Source of the DNA: Pseudomonadota bacterium | GTDB taxonomy: Bacteria; Myxococcota_A; Polyangia; Polyangiales; Polyangiaceae | Assembly: GCA_023402175.1 (NCBI GenBank) | Contig: JAEXCN010000087.1 | Location: 1 to 22,765, forward strand | DNA length: 22,765 nucleotides | Direction: 5' to 3' | In this document: in pieces, positions 6,742 through 15,109 of the stretch | How positions within the stretch are numbered: the stretch's first letter is position 1 | How the letters are laid out: every line of letters begins with the position of its first letter | The notes under the pieces: model-generated | Told to the model about the DNA's origin: nothing | Databases searched by the model: none | Seen by the model: the letters and a program-made list of their open reading frames with translations, nothing else | Program-made: the position numbers and the translations under genes

Positions 6742-9700
6742 TCCACGACTCCACGCTGGCGGATGCCGGCGAAATGGGTGCTCTCCGGGTCGTCCGGGTC
6801 GAGCGACACGGACGCGATCGACGCTCGGCCCTGCACCCACGCGAAGGCCAGCGGCAATACGAACAACGTCGCGAACGTCGACGCGAAGAGGCCGCCGATG
6901 ACCGCACGACCGAGTGGCGATACCTGATCTCCACCCTCGCCGTGACCGATTGCCATCGGGATCATGCCGACGATCATCGCGAGGCTGGTCATCACGATCG
7001 GGCGAATGCGAAGGGACGCCGCCTCGCGCGCGGCCGCCAACGCGTCGCCCGTCTTCTTCCGGATCTCCTCGGCGTTGGTGACCAGCAAGACCGCATTCGC
7101 GATCGAGACGCCGACCGACATGATGATGCCCATGTACGATTGGAGGTTGAGCGTCGAGCCGGTGAGCAGGAGCAGCGTCAGGGACCCGACGAGGACCGCC
7201 GGCGCCGTCGTGAGTACGGCGATCGACAGCTTGAACGACTGGTAGTTCGCCGCGAGCATGAGGAAGATCACGACGAGGGCGATCAAGAGCCCTGACTGCA
7301 ACCCGGAGAGCGTCCCTTCGAGCGTCTCGGTGAGACCCTTCGTTTCGACGACGAGCCCGCGTGGCGGATCTCCGAGCGCGCGGATCGCCTCCTTGACGCG
7401 GGTGCTCGCAGTCCCGAGATCGGTCCCATGCACGTTGGCAGTGATCGACAGCATCGGCATCGCGCCGAGATTGTCGGCCTCGCCGTAGGTCGTCCCGTGC
7501 GTGACGTTCGCGACGTCCCCGAGGACGGGCCGGAGAGCGTCGCGGCGCACCGAGATCTCCCTCAGATTCTCGAGGCTCGCCATCTTGCTCTCTGGCACCT
7601 CGACTTGCACGTTGTAGCTGAGGCCGATGATGCGATCGATCCAGGTGTTCTTGTCCGTGTAGCGCGACGACGACGTCGAGGCGATCAGCGACCTTGCCAC
7701 GTCTGACATGTCGACGCCGAGCTGCGCCGCGCGCGTCCGATCGACGTCGATGTCGACCGTCGGATACCGCGTCGATTGTGCAAGCTGCAGGTCGCGCAGG
7801 AAGTCGAGCTCCTTCAGCGTCGCCATGACCTTCTGGGCGAACGCCTCGTTCACCCGCTTGTTGCGACCGACGATCCGGACCTCGATCGGCGTCGGCGAGC
7901 CCTGGCTCAGGATCTTCTCGGTCAGCTCGACGGGCTCGAACGACACCGTGACGTCCGGGAGCTCGGATTTCATTCGATCACGGAATGCTTCCTTGAATGC
8001 GTCGATGGTCCCGTGACGTCCCTTGCCGAACTGCACCGAGAGGACACCCTCGTGGGGACCGGCCATGAACATGTAGATCGGGCTGATCGGGTAGAGCGGA
8101 GGGTGAAGACCGACGTAAGCCGACGAGATGGCCACGTTGTCCTTGCCGACGAGCTCCTCGACGGCATGGAGCGCCGAGAGCACCTTCTTCTCGGTCTCTT
8201 CGATGCGCGTACCTTCCGGCGCGCGCAGGCGCACCTGGAACTGGCCCGACTCGGTCTTGGGCAGAACGTCACGTCCGATGTGGCTACCCAGGGCTCCGGC
8301 GCCGAGGCACGCCACGAGAGCGTAGACGACGACGAGCACGCGCCGGCGGCCGAGGAAGGCGTCGAGCACGACGAGGAAGTGCGCGCGGAACCGATCGAAG
8401 CGACTCGGCTTGGTCGGCGCATGGGCGTGGCCCCCCTTCATCAGCCAGTTCGCCATCACCGGGACGAACGTCTGCGAGAGTAGGTACGACGTGATCATCG
8501 CGAAACCGATCGCGAGCGCGAGCGGCCGGAAGAGCGCCCCCGGGATGCCCGTCATCGACAGTGCAGGCGCGAACACGGCGAGGATGCAGAACAGGATGAG
8601 CAGCTTCGGGAACGCGATCTCCCGACACGCATCCCAGATCGCGACGGACTTCGGTTTGCCCATCGCCAGGTGTTGGTGGATGTTCTCGATCGTGACGGTC
8701 GACTCGTCCACGAGGATCCCGATCGCCAGCGCCAGCCCGCTGAGCGTCATGATGTTGATCGTCTGTCCGAACAGCTGCAGGAACAGCACCGACGAGATGA
8801 TCGACGTCGGGATGGTCAAGATGACGATGAGGGCGCCCCGAGGATCGCCGAGGAAGAGAAGGACCATGAGGCCCGTGAGCAGCGCGCCTATCGCTCCCTC
8901 GCTGAGGAGGCTCTGGACGGCATTGATGACGTACGCCGACTGATCGAACTCGTACGAGAGCGTCACGTCCTCCGGCAGCGAGCTCTGGAAGCGCGGCAGC
9001 GCAGCTTTCAAGCGCTTCACCACCTCCCAGGTCGAAGCGTCAGCCGACTTCGTGATCTGCATGTAGACCGAGCGCTTGCCGTTCACGAGCGCGTAGCCGC
9101 TCGTTACGTCGGCGCCGTCGCGCACGGTCGCGATGTCCCGCAGATAGAGGTTCTGGACGTCCCCCTTGAACAGCGGAATATCCGCGAACTCCTTCACCGT
9201 CGGGATCGTGGTGTTGGCGCGTGCGAGGTAGTTGATGTCCCCGATCCGCACGTTGCCCGACGGCGCCGTCTGGTTGTTCAGACGAATCGCCTCGACGATC
9301 TGGTCTGGCGTGAGATTGTGCGAACGCAACGCCGCTGGGTCGACCCGGACCTCGATCGTGCGGGAGTTGCCTCCGAAGGGCGGCGGCGAGACGAGCCCTG
9401 GGATCGAGGTGAACGAGGACCGAACGTAGACGTTCGCGAGATCCTGCAGCTCGTTGTTGCTGCGCGTCGGGCTGCTGATGACGAGCTGCCCGACAGGGAG
9501 CGTGGAGGCGTCGAAGCGGATGATGACGGGTGGCTGCGATCCTGGTGGAAATGCGGACTGGATCCGGTTCGAGAAGGCGCTCAGCTCGGCGGCCGCCTGC
9601 GCCATGTCGGTGCCCTCGTAGAACGAGATCTTCATCAAGGTGAGACCCTGGATGTTCTTGGTCTCGACCGACTGGATCCCGTTCACGAAGAGCAGGATGT

Positions 9701-9905
9701 TCACGTACGTCTTGCCGAAGTACGCCTCCATCTGCTCCGGCGTGTAACCGCCGAACGGGTGAGCGAGATACATGACGGGCATGTCGAGCGCCGGGAAGAT
9801 GTCGACCTTCACCGAGCGGACCGAACGGGCGCCGAAGAAGAAGAGGCTCGCGACGATCACGAGGATCGTGATCGGCTTCCGGAGCGCGAGTCGAATCAGA
9901 TTCAT
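6738..9905 (-). CDS. RND efflux transporter permease (AcrB/HAE-like superfamily)
   Basis: The 1055-residue length fits the family. It has an N-terminal transmembrane helix (ALRKPITILVIVASLFFFGA), two large periplasmic loops and twelve expected membrane segments. TM4 reads GILVDESTVTIENIHQHLAM, giving D400-E401 where AcrB has two aspartates. TM10 reads MSVGVSIANAVLLVTNAEE, with Ala near 936 where AcrB has the relay lysine. One proton-relay Asp is therefore kept, and the second Asp and the Lys are replaced. I believe this pattern occurs in an RND subgroup found in several environmental phyla, so it need not mean inactivity. Its start overlaps the TolC stop, and its stop overlaps the adaptor start, each by ATGA. 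Substrate unknown. Confidence 0.95.
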   Translation of the reverse strand: MNLIRLALRKPITILVIVASLFFFGARSVRSVKVDIFPALDMPVMYLAHPFGGYTPEQMEAYFGKTYVNILLFVNGIQSVETKNIQGLTLMKISFYEGTDMAQAAAELSAFSNRIQSAFPPGSQPPVIIRFDASTLPVGQLVISSPTRSNNELQDLANVYVRSSFTSIPGLVSPPPFGGNSRTIEVRVDPAALRSHNLTPDQIVEAIRLNNQTAPSGNVRIGDINYLARANTTIPTVKEFADIPLFKGDVQNLYLRDIATVRDGADVTSGYALVNGKRSVYMQITKSADASTWEVVKRLKAALPRFQSSLPEDVTLSYEFDQSAYVINAVQSLLSEGAIGALLTGLMVLLFLGDPRGALIVILTIPTSIISSVLFLQLFGQTINIMTLSGLALAIGILVDESTVTIENIHQHLAMGKPKSVAIWDACREIAFPKLLILFCILAVFAPALSMTGIPGALFRPLALAIGFAMITSYLLSQTFVPVMANWLMKGGHAHAPTKPSRFDRFRAHFLVVLDAFLGRRRVLVVVYALVACLGAGALGSHIGRDVLPKTESGQFQVRLRAPEGTRIEETEKKVLSALHAVEELVGKDNVAISSAYVGLHPPLYPISPIYMFMAGPHEGVLSVQFGKGRHGTIDAFKEAFRDRMKSELPDVTVSFEPVELTEKILSQGSPTPIEVRIVGRNKRVNEAFAQKVMATLKELDFLRDLQLAQSTRYPTVDIDVDRTRAAQLGVDMSDVARSLIASTSSSRYTDKNTWIDRIIGLSYNVQVEVPESKMASLENLREISVRRDALRPVLGDVANVTHGTTYGEADNLGAMPMLSITANVHGTDLGTASTRVKEAIRALGDPPRGLVVETKGLTETLEGTLSGLQSGLLIALVVIFLMLAANYQSFKLSIAVLTTAPAVLVGSLTLLLLTGSTLNLQSYMGIIMSVGVSIANAVLLVTNAEEIRKKTGDALAAAREAASLRIRPIVMTSLAMIVGMIPMAIGHGEGGDQVSPLGRAVIGGLFASTFATLFVLPLAFAWVQGRASIASVSLDPDDPESTHFAGIRQRGVVE

Positions 9906-11332
9906 GGCAAGCGGGCCTGGCTGTAGAACAGGTCAAAGTCACCGGCGGCGGCGGCCTTCTGGAGCAGCGCCTGCCAGAGGCCGGCGTAGGCGACGCTGCG
10001 ATCCGCCTCGGCGCGGTTCAAGGTGTAGAGCGCCTGCTGAATCTCGACGAGCGTCGAGAGGCCGTTGTCGTAGAGGGCCTTCTTCTGTGTGTAGGCGGCC
10101 TCGGCGGCGGAGAGCTGGCGCGGCACCTCGCGGACGAACTCGAGCATGTTCGTGATACGCACGTCGGCGAGGCTCGCCTGATTGCGTAATTGCGATTCGA
10201 GAAGATCGTGATCGCTCCGCGCCGCCGCGGCTGTCGCCTCCGACGACGCGTTCGCGCCGCGGTTCTTCAGCGGCGACATGAGGTTCCACGACAGCGTAAT
10301 CCCCACGATGAAGTTCGAGCGATTCGGCCAAACGCCGTCGACGTAGCTCGTCGTGTAGCGACCGTTGGTCGGCGCGTAGTCGAACCCGAAACCGGATGCG
10401 CGCAGGTGGTAGGCAGCGCCGAGGTTCAGGCTTGGGCGGATCGACCGCGACGTGGCCTTTGCCAGGGCCTCGGCCTCGTCGACGCGCGACGATTGGTACT
10501 GGAGCTGCGGGTTGTCCTCCAGCGACGCTGCAGTCGCGAACCGCGAGGGCGATCGCGATAGGTACGACTCGTCGAGGTCGAACAAGGCCGATCTTTGGTC
10601 ACGGCCAGGCACCACATCGAGGTAAATGGCGAGCTGGGTCGAGAGGCGCTGCTCGCGATCCCGCGCGTCGACGACGGCAAGCCGTGCACGCGACACCTCT
10701 GCCGACGCCGTCTCCCGATCGACCTCTGGAACGAGCCCTGTGCGCGAGCGGGCCTCGACGGCGCTTTCCACCGACGCTGCGCGCTCCAGGTTCGCCCCTG
10801 CCACGCGTGTGAGCTGCTGCGCGACGAGCAGATCGAGATAGACACCCGCGACGCGGACCTTGAGGGCGAACCGCTCCTGCTCCAAGTCGGCCTTCGCGCG
10901 GCGCACGCTGGCGTCCGCGAGATCGATGCGCGAGTCGACTCGTCCGAACGAGAAGAGCTCCCAATTGAAGGCGAGTAGATAGTTCGCGCCGAACGCAGCG
11001 TTGTAGCTCTGCTCCGGGGCGACGGGGCCCGCTGACGAGATCCCTTGAACGCCGATGGGCGTCTGCGGGCCGAACGCGCCGTTGACCGTGCCGAAGCTCT
11101 GTTGTGCCGCGGCGGTGACGTCTGGAAGGTAGGCGTCGCGCGCGCCGGTGGCGCGGGCCTCGGCGGCGTCGACTTCGTACCGCTTGGCCTCGAGGCTACG
11201 GTAGCGAGAAAGCGCACGAGAAAGCGCCGCATCCAGGCTCACCCGCCCGCCCACGGGTGCTTCTTCGGCGCGCGCGGGCGCCGCGAGCGACAGTAGCGCG
11301 CTCGCGAGAATCATCGCGAATAGCCTCTTCAT
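9902..11332 (-). CDS. TolC-family outer membrane efflux protein
   Basis: The 476-residue protein begins with a Sec signal peptide (MKRLFAMILASALLSLAAPA, likely cut after ARA22). It shows the duplicated helical architecture of outer membrane efflux proteins: AARATGARDAYLPDVTAAA early, a central strand region with NYLLAFNWELFSFGR, and a second repeat ending NGLSTLVEIQQALYTLNRAE. Family members are trimeric channels through the outer membrane and periplasm. Together with the next two genes it completes a tripartite efflux pump. It begins 42 bases after the DsrE-like gene and its stop overlaps the RND start. The ribosome site is weak. Confidence 0.93.
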   Translation of the reverse strand: MKRLFAMILASALLSLAAPARAEEAPVGGRVSLDAALSRALSRYRSLEAKRYEVDAAEARATGARDAYLPDVTAAAQQSFGTVNGAFGPQTPIGVQGISSAGPVAPEQSYNAAFGANYLLAFNWELFSFGRVDSRIDLADASVRRAKADLEQERFALKVRVAGVYLDLLVAQQLTRVAGANLERAASVESAVEARSRTGLVPEVDRETASAEVSRARLAVVDARDREQRLSTQLAIYLDVVPGRDQRSALFDLDESYLSRSPSRFATAASLEDNPQLQYQSSRVDEAEALAKATSRSIRPSLNLGAAYHLRASGFGFDYAPTNGRYTTSYVDGVWPNRSNFIVGITLSWNLMSPLKNRGANASSEATAAAARSDHDLLESQLRNQASLADVRITNMLEFVREVPRQLSAAEAAYTQKKALYDNGLSTLVEIQQALYTLNRAEADRSVAYAGLWQALLQKAAAAGDFDLFYSQARLP

Positions 11333-11374
11333 CGTGGTCTCGCGTCGTGCTTCATGCGTGTTATGGCCGCACGC

Positions 11375-11851
11375 TCAGTACTTCACGACGGCCGCGCCCC
11401 GGGCGACGTAGTCGACGAGCGTTGCCATAGCGTTGGGCACGATTTCGACACCAGCGGGATCGAGCTTGTCCTTGGGCACACCCATGTGCTCGAGCGCGAC
11501 GGCGCATACCTTCACTCGGACGCCTGCGGCGATCGCGTCTCGGACGAAGTCTCCCGTTGTCGTGGGTCGCGCCTTCATCGAGCCGTCGAGCGCGTTCACG
11601 CCACGTCCGTAAACGAGGACGACGACCTCCTGCAATTTGTGCTGTTCGGCCGCTGTCTTCGCATGACGGAACACGGAGTTCATCGCCTGGATGTCTTCGA
11701 TGCCACTCGTCAGCACGAAGACGAGCGCTCGCTGTGTCGCGGGCGCAGAAGGAGGCGTCGCAGCCCGTGGCTGCGCAGAGACGACGAGCGCGGCGGTCGA
11801 GCTGACGGCGACCGCAATGAGCGCGGTGATAAACGCTTTTCGAATACGCAT
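11375..11851 (-). CDS. Exported DsrE/DsrF-like protein
   Basis: The start at ATG 11851 is preferred over an upstream one (11905) because GGAGT lies about nine bases before it and it begins directly with a signal peptide (MRIRKAFITALIAVAVSSTA, cleavage near VSA/Q). The mature part has the DsrE fold pattern: RALVFVLTSGIEDIQAMNSV, then EVVVLVYGRGVNAL, then VRVKVCAVALEHMGV with a single cysteine at 116. DsrE-like proteins carry or sense sulfane sulfur on a conserved cysteine, but many have unknown roles. Export to the periplasm, next to a thioredoxin-bearing membrane protein, suggests that its cysteine is reduced or loaded there. Total 158 residues, within the minus-strand block, 35 bases after the CcdA-thioredoxin gene. 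Confidence 0.8.
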   Translation of the reverse strand: MRIRKAFITALIAVAVSSTAALVVSAQPRAATPPSAPATQRALVFVLTSGIEDIQAMNSVFRHAKTAAEQHKLQEVVVLVYGRGVNALDGSMKARPTTTGDFVRDAIAAGVRVKVCAVALEHMGVPKDKLDPAGVEIVPNAMATLVDYVARGAAVVKY

Positions 11852-11886
11852 TTGGGGACTCCAGGGCAGCGTCGAGAAACGGCGAC

Positions 11887-12981
11887 TCAAAGCGCGGCGG
11901 GACACGCCTCACCGCGGACATCCCCGAGCAGGCTCGCGAGACGTTCCGGGGGTAGCTCGCCAACGGCGCGATCCACCTCTCGTCCAGCAGAGTCGACACT
12001 CAGAAACGTCGGCACGAAACGCACGCCGTAGCGTGCCGCGAGGGCTTCACCGGCCGGATCATCGACGTGGACGCGCACGATCGTGTCAGCCGCCTTGTCG
12101 CAGCGAGCCTCCAGCTCCTTCACGATGGGTGCCATGCGCTTGCAGACGGTGCACTCCGCGCTCTCGAACTCGACGAGTCGCGGTTTTCCCTCGGGCAGCG
12201 CGACATCGCCGTGTGCCGCGGAGCCCGCCGGGGCAGCACACGCGCCAGCAGGTCCGCCCTCGCACAGAGCGTTCGATGCCACCGCCGATGGCGAGAGCGC
12301 TGTGAGCTGACCGGTTGCGAACGCAATCCCAAGGGCCACGAGCAGCGCGCCCGCGACGCGCTGGAGGGCTGGCGTAGCCGGCATCATGCGGCGCGCCAGA
12401 CGGATGGCCGTGGGTGCGGCGAAGGCCGCGACGACGAGCGGTGCGCCGAGACCTGCAGCGTAGGCGCCAAGCTGAATCGCTCCCGTGAGCGGACTCGCGC
12501 CTGCGCTGGCCGCATAGGTCAATGCAGCGCCGAGCACCGGGCCAACGCACGGCGTCCACCCAGCCGCGAAGGCGAAGCCAAAGAGAAACCCACCCCAAAA
12601 TCCGCTCGCGACCGGAAGGCGGTGAAGGAGTGGTCGCGCTTCGCGATCGAGCCACGGCAATCGCAAAATGCCGAGGAGCTTCGCACCAAAGAGCGCGAGC
12701 AGCGCTCCGGACGCGATGACGAGCGCGCGTTGATAGGATGCGAACAACGCGGCGATCGCCGATGCGCCGGCGCCGAGTGCGATGAGAACGATCGCGAGAC
12801 CGAGCGCGAAGCCCAGTCCAGCGAGGCGCATGCGACGCTTCGTTGCTGTTGGATCCGCGTCGCCGATCGCTCCCGCGCCACCGAGGGTCGAGAGATAGAT
12901 GGGGAGCATCGGAAGCACGCACGGCGACGCAAACGTCAGCAGCCCGGCGCCGAAGAGCGCCAGCAATGAACCAATCGTCAT
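11887..12981 (-). CDS. CcdA/DsbD-like transmembrane electron carrier fused to thioredoxin domain
   Basis: The 364-residue protein has a six-helix CcdA module (residues 1-225) with the two expected cysteines, C21 in FASPCVLPMLP and C145 in GWTPCVGPVLG. A Cys-containing linker (C240, C248) follows. Then comes a thioredoxin-like domain (about 258-364) with active site C277-T-V-C280 and a Pro loop at VPTF (P324). DsbD-type proteins pass electrons from cytoplasmic thioredoxin to periplasmic substrates. Here the DsbD alpha domain is absent, so an unlinked protein is presumably the acceptor, perhaps the DsrE-like neighbour. AGAGAGGA lies just before the ATG. It starts 36 bases after the anti-sigma gene. 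An extra C-terminal cysteine is at 360. Confidence 0.9.
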   Translation of the reverse strand: MTIGSLLALFGAGLLTFASPCVLPMLPIYLSTLGGAGAIGDADPTATKRRMRLAGLGFALGLAIVLIALGAGASAIAALFASYQRALVIASGALLALFGAKLLGILRLPWLDREARPLLHRLPVASGFWGGFLFGFAFAAGWTPCVGPVLGAALTYAASAGASPLTGAIQLGAYAAGLGAPLVVAAFAAPTAIRLARRMMPATPALQRVAGALLVALGIAFATGQLTALSPSAVASNALCEGGPAGACAAPAGSAAHGDVALPEGKPRLVEFESAECTVCKRMAPIVKELEARCDKAADTIVRVHVDDPAGEALAARYGVRFVPTFLSVDSAGREVDRAVGELPPERLASLLGDVRGEACPAAL

Positions 12982-13017
12982 GGGTCCTCTCTCGTGGCAG
13001 GAACAGTCGTGGCGGGA

Positions 13018-13761
13018 TCAGCGTCCGCCGAGCGCCGGCGCAAGCGCCGTCATGTCTTCGCCGGCCACGGCAAGCATTGGCTGAGCTGCGTTTCTCGCGC
13101 AGATCGCGTTGCCGAGTGGTCCCTTCGTGCATCCCACGCCCTCCCCCGCGAGCGTGCGCGCTGCCACTGCGGGGCCCGATTCGGGCGGAGGCACGAACAC
13201 GGTGATCGGCTTGTCGACGCTCATGTACATGAGCGCAGCCGTGCGCGTGCTTTCGAGGCGGCACAGGCGCGCTCCGAGCAGCCTCGCGCCGGACATCTCC
13301 GGCACGGTCACGGCGTAGCCGAGGCCCTGTTCGAGCCAGGCGGCGACCGCGGACGGATCGGACGACTCGAAGTCACAGGGCCGCTCGCGGGCGAAGCCGC
13401 TCACGTGATGGGTCACGAGGTCGTCCGCCAATGCCGCGCTCACGCCGCCGTTCGGCGAGCCGACGAGCAGCACTGTGGCTGCAGCGGCGGCGGCCAGCGC
13501 CACCGCGATCCCCCAGCGCCGACGCCGAGGTGCGCTCACTTTCAATACGACCGACTCTGCACGCTCGCGAACTCGCTGCGGGACGTTCCCATCCGCCTTC
13601 GCGACGAGCGCTCGTCGCACGCCGCCGAGCATATTCACCGCGCGCTGGCACTCTCTGCAGTCCGCGACGTGCGCCTCGATCCGCGCTGCATCTTCCAGCG
13701 TTACCTCACCGTCGTGCCACGCCGAGATGTTGTCGAACCAATCGCGGTTGCACCCTGCCAT
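13018..13761 (-). CDS. Membrane anti-sigma factor with ZAS zinc finger and Cys-bearing periplasmic domain
   Basis: The 247-residue protein has the ZAS motif H31-x3-C35-x2-C38 (HVADCREC) that binds ECF sigma factors. A single membrane helix spans about 84-101 (GIAVALAAAAAATVLLVG). An outer domain follows with DLVTHHVSGFARERPCDF, AAWLEQGLGYAVTVPEMSG and ARLLGARLCRLESTRTAALM. It holds four cysteines at 129, 167, 211 and 221. GAGGAGG sits five bases before the ATG, inside the end of the sigma gene (61-base overlap), as usual for sigma/anti-sigma pairs. It should hold the sigma factor inactive until an envelope signal arrives. The nature of the signal is inferred only. Confidence 0.88.
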   Translation of the reverse strand: MAGCNRDWFDNISAWHDGEVTLEDAARIEAHVADCRECQRAVNMLGGVRRALVAKADGNVPQRVRERAESVVLKVSAPRRRRWGIAVALAAAAAATVLLVGSPNGGVSAALADDLVTHHVSGFARERPCDFESSDPSAVAAWLEQGLGYAVTVPEMSGARLLGARLCRLESTRTAALMYMSVDKPITVFVPPPESGPAVAARTLAGEGVGCTKGPLGNAICARNAAQPMLAVAGEDMTALAPALGGR

Positions 13762-14285
13762 GACGCCTCCTCACACCGTTCCGAGAGTCCCTCAATCAGC
13801 GCTAGCCGCGCCCGCGAAAGCCGTGAGCGAACCGTGCCCACCGGACACGCATGGAGCTCGGCGATTTCCTCGTAGGAGAGCTCTTCGACCTCTCTCAAGA
13901 GCAGCGCCTCGCGCCACTCTGGAGGCAAGCGCGCCAATGCGTGTTCCACCTCGTCGGCGAAGCCTCGGTTCAGGATCTCCGCCTCGAGATCACCACTCGG
14001 CTCCGGCACCGACTCGGTGCCTTTTCCGCCCTCGATCACTTCGAGGCGCTGGCGTGCGCCTCGCATCCCGTTGAGAAAGACCGTTCGCTCGACGCGAAGC
14101 AGCCACGCGCGCATGCGCCCCTCATCGCGCAGATCGGTTCGCCGCTCGATCGCCCGGACGATCGTCGCCTGCACCAAATCTTCGGCGTCCTGCTCCGAGC
14201 GCGTAAGCCGACGGGCCGCGCGCAAGAGGCTCGGGAGCTCGGCGAGAAGCCGTTCGACGAAGAAGGTGCGGACGGAAGAAGGCAC
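13701..14285 (-). CDS. ECF-type RNA polymerase sigma factor
   Basis: The 194-residue protein has region 2 (LLRAARRLTRSEQDAEDLVQ, ATIVRAIER, then MRAWLLRVERTVFLN) and region 4 (ALARLPPEWREALLLREVEE, LSYEEIAELHACPVGTVRSR, LSRAR) typical of ECF sigma factors. The start codon is GTG at 14285. No strong ribosome site is visible, but the conserved region begins close after it. The last 20 residues are Ser/Thr/Arg-rich and overlap the anti-sigma gene. As the first gene of seven co-directional, closely packed genes, it probably drives its own operon through the promoter at 14331-14359. Confidence 0.93.
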   Translation of the reverse strand: MPSSVRTFFVERLLAELPSLLRAARRLTRSEQDAEDLVQATIVRAIERRTDLRDEGRMRAWLLRVERTVFLNGMRGARQRLEVIEGGKGTESVPEPSGDLEAEILNRGFADEVEHALARLPPEWREALLLREVEELSYEEIAELHACPVGTVRSRLSRARLALIEGLSERCEEASWQGATAIGSTTSRRGTTVR

Positions 14286-14330
14286 GGGTCGAGTCGGAGG
14301 GGAGTCGAAGGACTAGCCGCCCCAACTGCA

Positions 14331-14359
14331 ATGACACAGCGAGCGCCGCGAAAAGTTCC
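14331..14359 (-). promoter_or_regulatory. Probable ECF sigma autoregulatory promoter
   Basis: Read on the minus strand, GGAACT (14359-14354) is followed after 17 bases by TGTCAT (14336-14331). GGAAC with a downstream GTC at this spacing is the common ECF promoter pattern. Transcription would start near 14324, leaving a leader of about 38 bases before the GTG start of the sigma gene. Its position immediately before the sigma gene strengthens the call. Confidence 0.6.
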
Positions 14360-14653
14360 CGGCCGGAAAGCCCGGACCGCTGCCGTTGAGCTTCGGATCA
14401 AGAGATCGAAGCGCCTCGGCGCGACAGACTCATTGTCGAGTCTCCGCGTCGCGAAGCCCAGCCGTTGCCGTTACCGAACACATCGCCCGCGCGCTACGCG
14501 CGGAATCCGGCCTCCGGCGGGCGAGATGCTCGACCTTCGAGCGCCAAGGTTCGATCGGTCTGCCCGCCAGTCGAAGGCAGAGATTGGCTCGGGTCTCGAG
14601 GTGGCGACCCGCGCAGCCTCGATCCACTCTTTCAGAGACGGGCAGGACGTAAC
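14360..14653. other. Gap between the sigma operon and the acetyltransferase gene
   Basis: Together with 14286-14359 this makes a 368-base gap. The first part holds the ECF promoter and leader. In the remainder I see no convincing coding frame, RNA gene or repeat. It also contains whatever lies downstream of the acetyltransferase, but no clear terminator was found. Confidence 0.5.
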
Positions 14654-15109
14654 CTACGGGAGTTGCATCAGCCATTCTTCGACGCCGTCGTGTCCCGCAA
14701 TCGGCTCGCCGCTCCGCTGAAAGCCGCACTTCTCCAGCACGCGGACGGAACCAGCGTTCTGAGCTGCAACGAAGGCGTACAGCGGACGTTCCTTCTCCGT
14801 TCCCGCGAGGAACTTCACGAGGGCCGCAGTCGCGATGCCTCGACTCCAGTACGCGGAGCCGATCCAATAGCCGACCAGTCGCTTGCCATCTTGCCGCCAG
14901 CTCAGGATGTTTCCGACCACGTTGCCGTCGACCACGATGGTCATCTTCTTGCCGTCGGGATTGCCGAGCACTTTCGTGCGCCAGTGTTCCATGAAGACCG
15001 CTCTGTCACGCGCTGGGAACGCGGCCATCCGGTTCGCTTCCGGCTCTCGTTGGTGCTCGAAGAAGATCGGAAGATCGTCCTCGGTCACGTCGCGCAGTTG
15101 CAAGAACAT
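14654..15109 (-). CDS. GNAT-family N-acetyltransferase
   Basis: The start at ATG 15109 (MFLQLRDVTEDDLPIFFEHQ) matches the beginning of GNAT domains; an upstream in-frame ATG at 15184 would add 25 non-conserved residues. The 151-residue product has the acetyl-CoA binding motif A in YWIGSAYWSRGIATAALVKF and the late AAQNAGSVRVLEKCGF motif common to the Rim/ribosomal-type group. It transfers an acetyl group from acetyl-CoA to an unknown amine. The nearest homologues by motif order are the general GNAT enzymes with EANRMAAFPARD near the N-terminus. It looks like a single-gene unit. Confidence 0.88.
   Translation of the reverse strand: MFLQLRDVTEDDLPIFFEHQREPEANRMAAFPARDRAVFMEHWRTKVLGNPDGKKMTIVVDGNVVGNILSWRQDGKRLVGYWIGSAYWSRGIATAALVKFLAGTEKERPLYAFVAAQNAGSVRVLEKCGFQRSGEPIAGHDGVEEWLMQLP

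Noticed and set aside
8670..9926. 418-codon open frame on the plus strand opposite the RND gene
   Set aside because: Arg/Asp/Glu/His-rich translation with no motifs; antisense shadow of a high-GC gene whose own frame is plainly RND.
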